Shown: piece after piece, positions 24,096 through 31,551 of the stretch | Position numbering within the stretch: position 1 is the stretch's first letter | Layout of the letters: the number at the start of each line of letters is the position of its first letter | Source: an uncultured Lachnospiraceae bacterium | GTDB taxonomy: Bacteria; Bacillota; Clostridia; Lachnospirales; Lachnospiraceae | Assembly: GCA_910588125.1 (NCBI GenBank) | Contig: CAJUPI010000031.1 | Coordinates: forward strand, 1-35,227 | Direction: 5' to 3' | DNA: 35,227 bases | The notes under the pieces: model-generated | Seen by the model: the letters and a program-made list of their open reading frames with translations, nothing else | What the model was told of the DNA's origin: nothing | Databases searched by the model: none | Made by a program: the position numbers and the translations under genes

Positions 24096-24953
24096 ATGTA
24101 CACGGACAACGCATACTGGCACAATTCCCTTTTGGATTTCAAAGACAAAAAGCACCCGCTCTTTGTAGGAAGTGCCGGCGTCTATCAATTATTTACCAGG
24201 CCCAGGCTTCCCACCCACAGGCCCAGGGGACGCCTTGACTATCAATTGCTCTATATCGCCTCCGGCAAGGCACATTTCTACTTTCACGGTAAAGAAGAGA
24301 TTGTAACTGCCGGAAACATGGTTCTTTACCGCCCAAAAGAAGAACAACGCTATTATTATTATGGCGTTGATCATACAGAAGTCTACTGGGTTCATTTTAC
24401 GGGAAATAATGTAAAGAATATATTAAGAAAATATCACATTCCTGATAATGCACATGTGATTCATACGGGAACTTCTTTAGATTATAAAAAGATTTATTTG
24501 CACATGATTCAAGAGCTGAAGCTTACTAAACCCCACTATGAAGAGGTCCTTGTTTATTACCTCGAATTATTATTCGTCCTGATCAGCCGGCTTCAGAAAA
24601 AAAAGCCCAGAAGTAAAACAGTCTTCCTCATTGATGAAATGGACCTGGCGGTTTCCCATTTCCACTCCCATTATAATCATCCGATCAACATAGAGAAATA
24701 TGCTCGCAGCCGCGGCATGAGCATTAGCTGGTTTATCCGGAATTTCAAAGATTACACCGGCTCAACCCCCACACAATACCTGCTTTCCCTTCGGATCTCC
24801 AATGCCCAAAGCCTGTTAGAATCCACATCCTATAATGTTACGGAAATCTCTGAGATTGTTGGTTACCATAATCCACTATATTTCAGCCGCCTGTTCAAAA
24901 AACAATGCGGAGTTTCCCCCACCGAATTCCGGAAACAGCTAAAAACCGATTAA
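24096..24953 (+). CDS. AraC-family transcriptional regulator
   Basis: A 285-residue regulator: N-terminal cupin-like sugar-sensing domain (about residues 20-150, with GRLDYQLLYIASGKAHFYF and the W-V-H-F strand) and a C-terminal double HTH (about 185-282). The second HTH has the family signature VTEISEIVGYHNPLYFSRLFKK followed by GVSPTEFRK. Its divergent position makes it the likely activator of lacZ and the symporter. AAGGAGG precedes the ATG. The gene is more AT-rich than lacZ. Confidence 0.93.
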   Translation: MYTDNAYWHNSLLDFKDKKHPLFVGSAGVYQLFTRPRLPTHRPRGRLDYQLLYIASGKAHFYFHGKEEIVTAGNMVLYRPKEEQRYYYYGVDHTEVYWVHFTGNNVKNILRKYHIPDNAHVIHTGTSLDYKKIYLHMIQELKLTKPHYEEVLVYYLELLFVLISRLQKKKPRSKTVFLIDEMDLAVSHFHSHYNHPINIEKYARSRGMSISWFIRNFKDYTGSTPTQYLLSLRISNAQSLLESTSYNVTEISEIVGYHNPLYFSRLFKKQCGVSPTEFRKQLKTD

Positions 24954-24987
24954 CACAATCCATTGATTAAAGTTACCAGAAAGTCTT

Positions 24988-25353
24988 TCAAGAAGGTTCA
25001 TGACCTTTGCAAGGATTTATAAGCCCTAAGCTTTCTGAATCCTTCTCTTTCCTCCCAGTTATACCTTTATACAAATCCTCGGGGACTGTTGGTGCAAACT
25101 TTAATATTTGGTCTTTTACAAAGGCTCCATTTTCCGCCACAAAAGATAATTCATCATAATATCCCGAAAATAAGTCCTTTAACTGATAGTATTGATTTCC
25201 GCTGGCTACAACAAAATTGCAGCCAGCATGCTTCATGCGGGATAAGATTTGTTTAAAACGTGGAATATTGTAAGTATAGTCTGAACGGACGAAAGTACCG
25301 TCTATATCAGCTGCAACTAATTTTATATTATTTTTCATAGCACTCTCATTCAC
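24988..25353 (-). pseudogene. Truncated Cof-type HAD phosphatase
   Basis: A 121-residue frame whose first about 98 residues are the N-terminal part of a Cof/IIB HAD hydrolase. Asp16 and Asp18 are in AADIDGT, motif II Ser51 in VVASGN, and AENGAFV follows at 73-79. Whole proteins of this type are about 260-280 residues; the cap domain, motif III Lys and motif IV acidic residues are missing. From about residue 104 the frame runs into repeat copy E, so the 3' part has been lost or replaced. A GTG start with GGGAG eight bases upstream is intact. It lies downstream of the trehalose hydrolase on the same strand and was probably part of that operon. Confidence 0.75.
25001..25043 (+). repeat. Modular repeat, copy E (central block only)
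   Basis: A 43-base block, about 48 bases past the AraC stop, aligning with 22-63 of copy A and about 23964-24005 of copy D (pattern GACyTTTGCAaGGATTTAtAAGCCCT, then TAAGCTTTCTGA). It lacks the stem with the 26-base loop and the G-rich block. It overlaps the end of the truncated HAD frame on the other strand. Confidence 0.6.
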
Positions 25354-25357
25354 TTTC

Positions 25358-25384
25358 TGATCTCCCGGAATTGATCTCCCGGAA
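25358..25384. repeat. Short tandem duplication, 13 bases twice
   Basis: TGATCTCCCGGAA occurs at 25358-25370 and 25372-25384, a 14-base period. On the minus strand each copy carries GGGAG, and the downstream one serves as ribosome site of the HAD fragment. A small local duplication between two genes. Confidence 0.7.
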
Positions 25385-25397
25385 CCGCTTTTATTGT

Positions 25398-27068
25398 CTA
25401 TCCCTCATCCATATTTCCCAAAACCATCAATTCATACGGTCTCATGGTATATACGCCTCCGGTCAAAGGCTCCCGGGCTTTGCCCGCTGAACAATAATTC
25501 TCCAGTAATACCCGGTAGCTGCTCCACTCTCCAGCCATTTTCACGCTCTGCCTGTTTCTATCCAGATTGCAGAACACCACCATCTGCTGTTCCCCGAATG
25601 TTCTCCGGTATGCCAGCACCATATCGCTCCCTGTCTCGCAGAAAGAGATTTCTCCTTTTGCAATCACCGGATACGCTTTTCTCATAGCAATCAGCTTTTT
25701 GTAAAAAGCAAGGATGGAATCGCTATCCTTTTGCTGTGCTTCTACCGTAATTTCCTCCCGGAATCCGGCCGGCATGGGAATCCACGGTTCTGTCACGGAA
25801 AACCCGCCATACATTCCTCTGTCCCACTGCATAGGAGTTCTGCTGTTGTCCCGCGATCTTGCTGATAAGACGGCCAGCGCTTCCTCTTTTGTCTTTCCTT
25901 CTGCCAGCAAAATCTGATAATAATTCAGGCTTTCCACATCCCGGTACTGCTTTATGGAAGGATAATGGGCATTCAGCATTCCAATCTCTTCTCCCTGATA
26001 AATATACGGCGTTCCCCGCATCAGATGGATCATACCTGCCAGCATTTTCGCCGACTCCTTCCAATAGGCAGCTTCATCTCCCAGCCTGCTTACAATACGG
26101 GGCTGGTCGTGGTTGCACCAAAAAAGAGCATTCCATCCTCCCCCTTTTTGCATCCCCAACTGCCATTCGATAAAAAGTTCTTTTAATTTCTTATAATCAG
26201 CCGCCATAAGCGCCCATTTATCGCCATCCTGATAATCCACCTTCAGATGGTGAAAATTAAAGCACATGGAAAGCTCCTTTTCCTCTGGCGCCGAGTAACG
26301 GATACAATGCTCCAACGATGTAGAAGACATTTCTCCCACCGTTACAAAATCCTCAATTCCCGCGTCCCTCACCAGCTCCTTCAAATACTCGTGGATATGA
26401 GGCCCGTCACTGTAAAATCTCCGCCCGTCTCCCTCAAAATCATCCTCCATCTGTTCCGGCTTGGAAACCAGATTGATTACATCAAACCGAAATGCCCGAA
26501 TCCCCTTTTTCTTCCAGAATCGGAGGATTTCTTTTAGTTCTTCCCGCACCTCCGGATTATCCCAGTTCAAATCAGCCTGGGTCACATCGTATAGCCGAAG
26601 GTACCATTTTTTCAGGCCGGGCACATATTCCCATGCAGGACCGCCGAACTTTGATTGCCAGTTTGTCGGAATACAGTCCGGAGTGCCTTCCTTGAAAATA
26701 TAATACTTCTGATATTTTTCATCGCCGGCCAATGCCTTCTGAAACCATTCATGCTGCGTAGATGTATGGTTAAATACCATATCCAGCATAATCCCTATTC
26801 CCCGTTCTTCACTCTGACGGATTAAACTTTCCAGATCCTCCATAGTTCCAAACAAAGGATTAATTTTCCGATAATCCGCCACATCATAGCCATTATCTCT
26901 CTGAGGAGAGATAAAAACCGGGGTCAGCCACAGATAATCCACTCCCAGTTCCTGTAGATAATCCAGTTTTTCAATTACTCCGGGGATGTCTCCAAAGCCA
27001 TCCCCGTTGGTATCCCGAAAGGATTTCGGGTATATTTGATAAACTACTTTCTTGCTGAAATCTGTCAT
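25398..27068 (-). CDS. treC: Trehalose-6-phosphate hydrolase, GH13
   Basis: A 556-residue alpha-amylase-family enzyme of the oligo-1,6-glucosidase/TreC branch. Conserved regions: DMVFNH at 96-101, nucleophile Asp196 in FRFDVINLVSK, acid/base Glu246 in TVGEMSST, and Asp321 in NHDQPR. The VGEMSST form and the adjacent trehalose-type PTS and TreR-like regulator point to alpha,alpha-phosphotrehalase, which splits trehalose 6-phosphate to glucose and glucose 6-phosphate; another alpha-glucosidase specificity is possible. The ATG at 27068 has AAGGTG nine bases upstream, preferred over a GTG four codons earlier. It is 29 bases downstream of the PTS gene. Confidence 0.9.
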   Translation of the reverse strand: MTDFSKKVVYQIYPKSFRDTNGDGFGDIPGVIEKLDYLQELGVDYLWLTPVFISPQRDNGYDVADYRKINPLFGTMEDLESLIRQSEERGIGIMLDMVFNHTSTQHEWFQKALAGDEKYQKYYIFKEGTPDCIPTNWQSKFGGPAWEYVPGLKKWYLRLYDVTQADLNWDNPEVREELKEILRFWKKKGIRAFRFDVINLVSKPEQMEDDFEGDGRRFYSDGPHIHEYLKELVRDAGIEDFVTVGEMSSTSLEHCIRYSAPEEKELSMCFNFHHLKVDYQDGDKWALMAADYKKLKELFIEWQLGMQKGGGWNALFWCNHDQPRIVSRLGDEAAYWKESAKMLAGMIHLMRGTPYIYQGEEIGMLNAHYPSIKQYRDVESLNYYQILLAEGKTKEEALAVLSARSRDNSRTPMQWDRGMYGGFSVTEPWIPMPAGFREEITVEAQQKDSDSILAFYKKLIAMRKAYPVIAKGEISFCETGSDMVLAYRRTFGEQQMVVFCNLDRNRQSVKMAGEWSSYRVLLENYCSAGKAREPLTGGVYTMRPYELMVLGNMDEG

Positions 27069-27097
27069 CTTATACTTCACCTTCCTTGTACCTGGAT

Positions 27098-29110
27098 TTA
27101 TTGAAACGTTATCACTGCTGTCTCTTTTTCATGTACATTTATTCCCGTATGGAACTGAATATCTCGGGCGTTTCCCTGATTGCTGATAATACATATCGTG
27201 ACATCCCGATAGCCCGCCGCCTTAATCTTCGCCCGGTCAAATCGGATCAGAGGAGTTCCTGCCTGGACCTTCTGCCCTTCCTCGACCAAATATTCAAATC
27301 CGTCTCCCTTCATACCCACCGTATCGATTCCAATGTGCAACAAAATCTCCATCCCATTTTCCAGCCTTAGTCCACAAGCATGACGGGAGTCTGGCATTAA
27401 TGCTGCAACCTCGGCGTCCGCCGGTGCAAACAATGTTTCCGTTTCCGGTACAATCGCCATGCCATCGCCCAAAATCCCTGCTGAAAAAACACCGTCTGCC
27501 ACTTCTGCCAGCGGAATTGCCCTTCCTGATAAAAATGCCGTCAATTTTCCTGCTGCCTCTCTGTTTGCCTCTTTTTTACTTACAGCTTTTTCATTTGCCT
27601 CCCTTTCACATATCACAGAAGCCATAGCACCTGCCGCTGCGCTCGCACCTACTCCAGCAGCAATTTCGGCCAGCTCTGCCGTCTCATTTCCCGAAGCTGC
27701 CAGCAAATGCTTCTTTCCGACAATGGCTGTCAGTAAAAACGGTATAGCAAAAGCAATCGCCATACAAAGCGCAAAGGATGCCATAAACTGAGGCTGAATG
27801 GACAGGATCCCGGGAATACCGCCTACCCCGATAGCGTTAGCCGTTGTTCCTGTAGCTACGCAGACAACCGCCGCGATACCGGAACCAATCATTCCACAGA
27901 CAAAGGGGAATCCTCTTTTTAAGTTCACACCGAAAATCGCTGGTTCCGTGACTCCCAGATAGCAGGAAATACATGCCGGAATATTCACTTCCTGTGCTTC
28001 CGGGTCTTTTCTCTGCAGCCAGATCATTCCCAATACTGCGGAGCCCTGTGCAATATTTGACAATGCAATCATCGGCCACAACATAGTTCCGCCGTAGTCT
28101 GCAATCAACTGTAAATCGATGGCATTAGACATATGATGAAGTCCTGTGATGACTAACGGGGCATAAATGACACCAAATACTGCGCCAAATACTACCTTAA
28201 ATGTCCCGGTAATTCCGGCAAATACCAGCGCAGAGATTGCCGCTCCCACCTTCCAGCCAATCGGTCCCAATACAAAATGTGCCGCCATTACTGACAATAA
28301 TAAACTACAGAAGGGAACCACAATCATGGATATCACCTGGGGCGTAATCTTTCGGAAAAATTTTTCCAGGTACACCAGTGTAAATGCTGCTAAAATCGCC
28401 GGAATCACCTGGCCCTGATAGCCGATCCGGTTAATCTGGAAACCGCCGAAATCCCAGTTCGGAATATCCGCCGCTGCAGTCCCGGCAACGGCATAGGCAT
28501 TCAACAGCTGTCCGGATACCAGCGTCAGGCCAAGGACAATGCCCAGCATCTGAGTTGTACCCATCTTCCTTGTCACCGACCAGCAGATGCCGACCGGAAG
28601 CATATGGAAAACCGCTTCTCCAATCAGCCACAGAAAGCTGTCGATCCCTGCCCAGAACTGGCTGATATCGCATAAGGTTTTTGTTCCGTTTTCAAACAAG
28701 TATAAGCTGTCGATGCAATTTCGAAAACCAAGAATCAAACCGCCGGTAATAATCGCCGGGATCAACGGGGCGAAAATCTCTGCCAGCGCAGTGATTACCC
28801 GCTGCAACACATTCTGATTCTTCTTTGCCGCCTGCTTTACTGCATCCTTGGATACCCTCTCAATCCCCGCCTCTTTGACAAAATCATTGTAAAAATCAGC
28901 AACCGTATTACCGATAATCACCTGAAACTGCCCCGACTGGGTAAAGCTTCCTTTTACCACCTTCATTGCCTCAATCGCTTTTACATCTGCTTTCTGTGGA
29001 TCTGCCAGGGCAAACCGCATCCTTGTCATACAATGCGAAACTGCCGCGATGTTCTCTTTTCCGCCTACCAGACGTAGCAACTGTTTTGCGTCTTCTGCAT
29101 ATCTTCCCAT
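27098..29110 (-). CDS. treP: Trehalose-type PTS permease, EIIBCA fusion
   Basis: A 670-residue Glc-superfamily PTS permease. An N-terminal IIB domain carries the phosphorylated Cys27 (SHCMTRMRF). A IIC membrane domain spans about residues 105-460, and a C-terminal IIA domain spans about 535-665 with the phosphorylated His592 (LLHIGIDTVGM). An Ala/Glu-rich linker of about 60 residues joins IIC and IIA. It takes up and phosphorylates trehalose; sucrose or a related disaccharide would be the main alternative. The ATG at 29110 has GGAGG eight bases upstream; the 25-codon longer frame would translate the operator region. Promoter and operators lie immediately upstream. Confidence 0.88.
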   Translation of the reverse strand: MGRYAEDAKQLLRLVGGKENIAAVSHCMTRMRFALADPQKADVKAIEAMKVVKGSFTQSGQFQVIIGNTVADFYNDFVKEAGIERVSKDAVKQAAKKNQNVLQRVITALAEIFAPLIPAIITGGLILGFRNCIDSLYLFENGTKTLCDISQFWAGIDSFLWLIGEAVFHMLPVGICWSVTRKMGTTQMLGIVLGLTLVSGQLLNAYAVAGTAAADIPNWDFGGFQINRIGYQGQVIPAILAAFTLVYLEKFFRKITPQVISMIVVPFCSLLLSVMAAHFVLGPIGWKVGAAISALVFAGITGTFKVVFGAVFGVIYAPLVITGLHHMSNAIDLQLIADYGGTMLWPMIALSNIAQGSAVLGMIWLQRKDPEAQEVNIPACISCYLGVTEPAIFGVNLKRGFPFVCGMIGSGIAAVVCVATGTTANAIGVGGIPGILSIQPQFMASFALCMAIAFAIPFLLTAIVGKKHLLAASGNETAELAEIAAGVGASAAAGAMASVICEREANEKAVSKKEANREAAGKLTAFLSGRAIPLAEVADGVFSAGILGDGMAIVPETETLFAPADAEVAALMPDSRHACGLRLENGMEILLHIGIDTVGMKGDGFEYLVEEGQKVQAGTPLIRFDRAKIKAAGYRDVTICIISNQGNARDIQFHTGINVHEKETAVITFQ

Positions 29111-29136
29111 CTTCAATCCCTCCACCTGTTTTTTAA

Positions 29137-29150
29137 CTTGTTTAAACATG
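29137..29150. promoter_or_regulatory. Putative TreR operator 1
   Basis: CTTGTTTAAACATG, a near-perfect palindrome centred on TTTAAA (29141-29146). It lies just downstream of the treP -10 (start side), where a bound repressor would block initiation or early elongation. Confidence 0.7.
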
Positions 29151-29161
29151 TCGTTGATTAT

Positions 29162-29190
29162 GTTATAACACACTTGTTTAAACATATCAA
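29162..29190 (-). promoter_or_regulatory. treP promoter
   Basis: On the minus strand TTGATA (complement 29185-29190), a 17-base spacer and TATAAC (complement 29162-29167). Operator 2 occupies the spacer, so repressor and polymerase cannot bind together. Confidence 0.75.
29173..29186. promoter_or_regulatory. Putative TreR operator 2
   Basis: CTTGTTTAAACATA, same motif as operator 1, centre 36 bases away. It lies between the -35 and -10 of the treP promoter. Confidence 0.75.
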
Positions 29191-29204
29191 TACCTTTTTG
29201 AATA

Positions 29205-29218
29205 TTTGTTTAAACAAG
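29205..29218. promoter_or_regulatory. Putative TreR operator 3
   Basis: TTTGTTTAAACAAG, centre 32 bases from operator 2, ending three bases before the -35 of the treR promoter. It could mediate autoregulation and bind cooperatively with operators 1 and 2. Confidence 0.7.
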
Positions 29219-29221
29219 TTG

Positions 29222-29250
29222 TTGACTTTTTTTCCGTTTGTTCTTATAAT
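29222..29250 (+). promoter_or_regulatory. treR promoter
   Basis: TTGACT (29222-29227), a 17-base spacer and a perfect TATAAT (29245-29250). The start point should be near 29257, giving a leader of about 158 bases. Confidence 0.8.
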
Positions 29251-29394
29251 ATAGCTTACAAGAAGTTTGCTTGCCTGCAAGGGCAAACTTCGTAAGCTAA
29301 TGAGCAGCTTTGCTGCGAATGATAATATAGCTTATCAGAATTTGCAAAGCAAATTTTGATAAAAGGCGCAAAGCGTTTTTGCTTCCTATAATAT
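29246..29394 (+). repeat. Tandem stem-loop array in the treR leader
   Basis: Four stem-loops follow one another. The first has 7+9 bp, 29253-29259 plus 29262-29270 with 29283-29291 plus 29292-29298. The second has 5 bp, 29304-29308 with 29312-29316. The third has a perfect 14-bp stem with one G-T pair, 29332-29345 with 29349-29362. The fourth has 5 bp, 29368-29372 with 29378-29382. Units 1 and 3 begin with the same ATAATATAGCTTA (29246 and 29323 onward) and end their 5' arm with TTTGC, so they look like diverged duplicates that kept pairing. A third TATAATAT occurs at 29387-29394. No T-run after a stem supports a plain terminator. Confidence 0.65.
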
Positions 29395-29414
29395 CTGATT
29401 AGAGGTGAACGAAA

Positions 29415-30146
29415 ATGCCAAAAACAAGATACGAAGATATTTATAAAGATTTAAAACAAAAAATCGAAACCGATGTTTTCGCCTATCAGGAGCTTTTGCC
29501 ATCCGAAAACATCCTGGTTCAAAGCTATCGCTGCTCCCGCAATACCCTCCGCCGCGCAATCAGCCGTCTGGTAACTGATGGCTATGTACAGACCATGCAG
29601 GGAAAGGGCGTACGCAATATCTATCAGCCGATCGCACAAACCGCCTTCACCATCGGAGAAATTGAAAGCTTCCGGGAATCAGCCGCTCGAAATGGCCATC
29701 GCTCCCTTACAAAGGTTCTGCTGTTCACTGAGTTTGCGATCAGCGAAGGACAGTCCCTTTACACGGGTTTTCCTGCCGGCACTGATATTTATTATATCCA
29801 GCGCCTCCACTATTTAGATGATATACCTTTGATTCTCAACCACAACTATTTCCTAAAAGAGGCAACTCCCGGCCTCACCAAAGAAATCGCGGAAGATTCT
29901 ATCTATCAATATCTGGAAAATATCTTGCATATGACGATCGTGAACAGTAAAAGAATCATGACGGTAGAAAAGATGACGCAAATTGATGAAAAATATCTAA
30001 AGATGAATGCAGAAGATTATAATTGTATGGCCGTGGTCAGCAGCCAGACCTACAACAGTGACGGCGTAATGTTCGAATATACCCAGTCCCGGCACCGCCC
30101 GGATTATTTCCGGTTTTATGACAATGCTGTGAGGAGATCGGTTTAG
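29415..30146 (+). CDS. treR: GntR/HutC-family trehalose operon repressor
   Basis: A 243-residue regulator: N-terminal GntR winged helix (about residues 3-70: RYEDIYKDLKQKIETDVF, then LPSENILVQSYRCSRNTLRRAISRL) and C-terminal UTRA ligand-binding domain of the HutC subfamily (about 90-238, with the SRHRPDYFRF end block). TreR of B. subtilis is a close architectural match and responds to trehalose 6-phosphate. Its divergent position and the operators at 29137-29218 support control of treP-treC and of itself. GAGGTGA lies before the ATG. Confidence 0.9.
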   Translation: MPKTRYEDIYKDLKQKIETDVFAYQELLPSENILVQSYRCSRNTLRRAISRLVTDGYVQTMQGKGVRNIYQPIAQTAFTIGEIESFRESAARNGHRSLTKVLLFTEFAISEGQSLYTGFPAGTDIYYIQRLHYLDDIPLILNHNYFLKEATPGLTKEIAEDSIYQYLENILHMTIVNSKRIMTVEKMTQIDEKYLKMNAEDYNCMAVVSSQTYNSDGVMFEYTQSRHRPDYFRFYDNAVRRSV

Positions 30147-30447
30147 CGGGATGGATCCGGCTTTCTCTGGCCTGTATCCGGATAACTTATTTTGCAACGT
30201 CTTTTCTTTATATCTTACTGTGCCCTTTGAAGCTTTTTTGATGTTGAAAACGAAGCTGATTGCATTCCGGAACACACTCCTTATTTAAAAATGAAGCGGG
30301 GCAAATTCGGAATCATCCCCTATAAAAAGCCGGATCGCAAAAACTGTTTGAACCTTTGAAAAAAGGATCCAGAACCTGCTGGTAATTTACTTTTCAAAAC
30401 GGGATTTTAGGTGTAAAATCAGAGAAAAGCTATCTGAGGTAAAGAAT
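30147..30447 (+). other. treR-rpiR intergenic region (301 bases)
   Basis: Past treR, ATCCGG (30155-30160) can pair with CCGGAT (30178-30183), too weak to call a terminator with confidence. The region 30190-30380 shows no gene or convincing structure. The rpiR promoter lies at its end. Confidence 0.55.
30391..30421 (+). promoter_or_regulatory. Promoter and possible operator of the RpiR regulator
   Basis: TTTTCA (30391-30396), a 17-base spacer and TAAAAT (30414-30419). An inverted repeat ATTTTA-4-TAAAAT (30404-30419) overlaps the -10. A similar box occurs at the same place in the PTS promoter at 31472-31490, so it may be the regulator's binding site. Confidence 0.5.
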
Positions 30448-31326
30448 ATGTCGCTTATTAATGACCTGAAACAGACATCCCAGCTTACCGAACGGGAAAA
30501 TGATATTCGATCTTATTTTCTCAGCCACCCAGAGCATATTGCTAATATGTCTTGCCAGGATATTGGCAAGGCCACCTATACCAGCGCCTCAACCGTCACC
30601 CGCTTTTGCCAAAAATTCGGTTGCAAAGGCTACCCGGATTTTAAGGTGCGCTTTCTCAGCGATGTAAAGAGCGGGCAGATCCTGGATGATCCTGCCTCTG
30701 TTCAGCTATCCGAGCGTGAAAATATGGTAACACTTCTGAGCAAGGTCAGCGAGGTACAGACCCAGGCTTTAGATGCCACACGAAAGGCTCTCTCCCTGTC
30801 CCAGCTGCTGCGTATCCAGCGACTTTTATTGGAGCATCTCTATATCGATTTTTATGCCTATGATACTAACATACATTTGGCCCGCTACGCTGTCAGCCAG
30901 TTTTTCCACGCCGGCAAAATTGCCACTGTCTATTCGGAAACGGATATTCAGGTTTTGAATACACTTATTGCGCCAGCGGGCCATTTAGCCATCCTTATCA
31001 GCCACACCGGTGAGAATTTTAAACTAATTGAATTGACCCGGCTTTTACGCCGAAATGGGACAACGACAATCATCATTACCTCTGGAAAGGAAACCACGCT
31101 GGGGAAAATGGCGGACGAGTTTCTGTATGCTCCTCGCCCTTCTGCTATCGGCGAGGTGGAAACCGACAAATTGTCCATTCCCACTTTTTTCACCGCCAGC
31201 AAATATCTGCTGGATCTGATGTTCTCCATCGCATTCAGTGCTCAGTATGCAAAAAATATGTCTCTGAATCATCGGTACGACACCCTTGGTGCGCTCACCT
31301 TCTGGGGACTGAATGAGCCTCGCTGA
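30448..31326 (+). CDS. RpiR-family transcriptional regulator
   Basis: A 292-residue regulator: N-terminal HTH_6 (residues 1-77, with YTSASTVTRFCQKFGCKGYPDFK) and a SIS sugar-phosphate-binding domain (about 110-255, with LAILISHTGENFKLIE and TTTIIITSG). RpiR proteins sense phosphosugars; here the probable effector is the phospho-beta-glucoside made by the PTS encoded next. GAGG precedes the ATG at eight bases. It is followed by a strong terminator, so it is transcribed separately from the PTS-GH1 operon. Confidence 0.92.
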   Translation: MSLINDLKQTSQLTERENDIRSYFLSHPEHIANMSCQDIGKATYTSASTVTRFCQKFGCKGYPDFKVRFLSDVKSGQILDDPASVQLSERENMVTLLSKVSEVQTQALDATRKALSLSQLLRIQRLLLEHLYIDFYAYDTNIHLARYAVSQFFHAGKIATVYSETDIQVLNTLIAPAGHLAILISHTGENFKLIELTRLLRRNGTTTIIITSGKETTLGKMADEFLYAPRPSAIGEVETDKLSIPTFFTASKYLLDLMFSIAFSAQYAKNMSLNHRYDTLGALTFWGLNEPR

Positions 31327-31370
31327 TCCTCTGGACGCTTACCATCTTGTTTTCATATCAAAAAAAGCCC

Positions 31371-31429
31371 CTGCTTTTTGATGCATGAAACGATTTTTCA
31401 TGCAAGCTGTCAAAAAGCAGACTTTTTTT
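31371..31429 (+). terminator. Strong rho-independent terminator after the RpiR gene
   Basis: Outer stem 31371-31381 with 31410-31420 (11 bp), inner stem 31382-31390 with 31396-31404 (9 bp), a 5-base loop and a 5-base bulge (31405-31409) on the 3' side, then seven T residues (31423-31429). It separates the regulator from the PTS operon. Confidence 0.9.
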
Positions 31430-31459
31430 GCAAAGCGCCACCAGCTGAGCCTCCATCTC

Positions 31460-31490
31460 TTGCGGCAGGGTATTTCATCGTGTAAAATGA
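31460..31490 (+). promoter_or_regulatory. Promoter of the beta-glucoside PTS operon
   Basis: TTGCGG (31460-31465), a 17-base spacer and TAAAAT (31483-31488), about 60 bases before the PTS start. The stretch 31472-31490 resembles the box over the rpiR -10. Confidence 0.6.
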
Positions 31491-31551
31491 TTTCAACAAA
31501 GCGGCAGCCGCATTGCTCCCGACGGGGAACGCACAAATAGGAGGAAAAAAT

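Noticed and set aside
1..25043. CRISPR array or insertion sequence as explanation of the dispersed repeats
   Set aside because: Copies are kilobases apart, not evenly spaced with unique spacers, and no Cas or transposase gene is present in the window.
29111..29185. 25-codon N-terminal extension of the trehalose PTS protein
   Set aside because: It would translate the palindromic operators and lies over the promoter. The ATG at 29110 has a well-spaced GGAGG and gives the normal IIB start.
29257..29414. Known riboswitch, T-box or PTS antiterminator element in the treR leader
   Set aside because: No T-box sequence, conserved riboswitch core or terminator with T-run is recognisable, and the regulator is of GntR type, not a BglG/LicT antiterminator.
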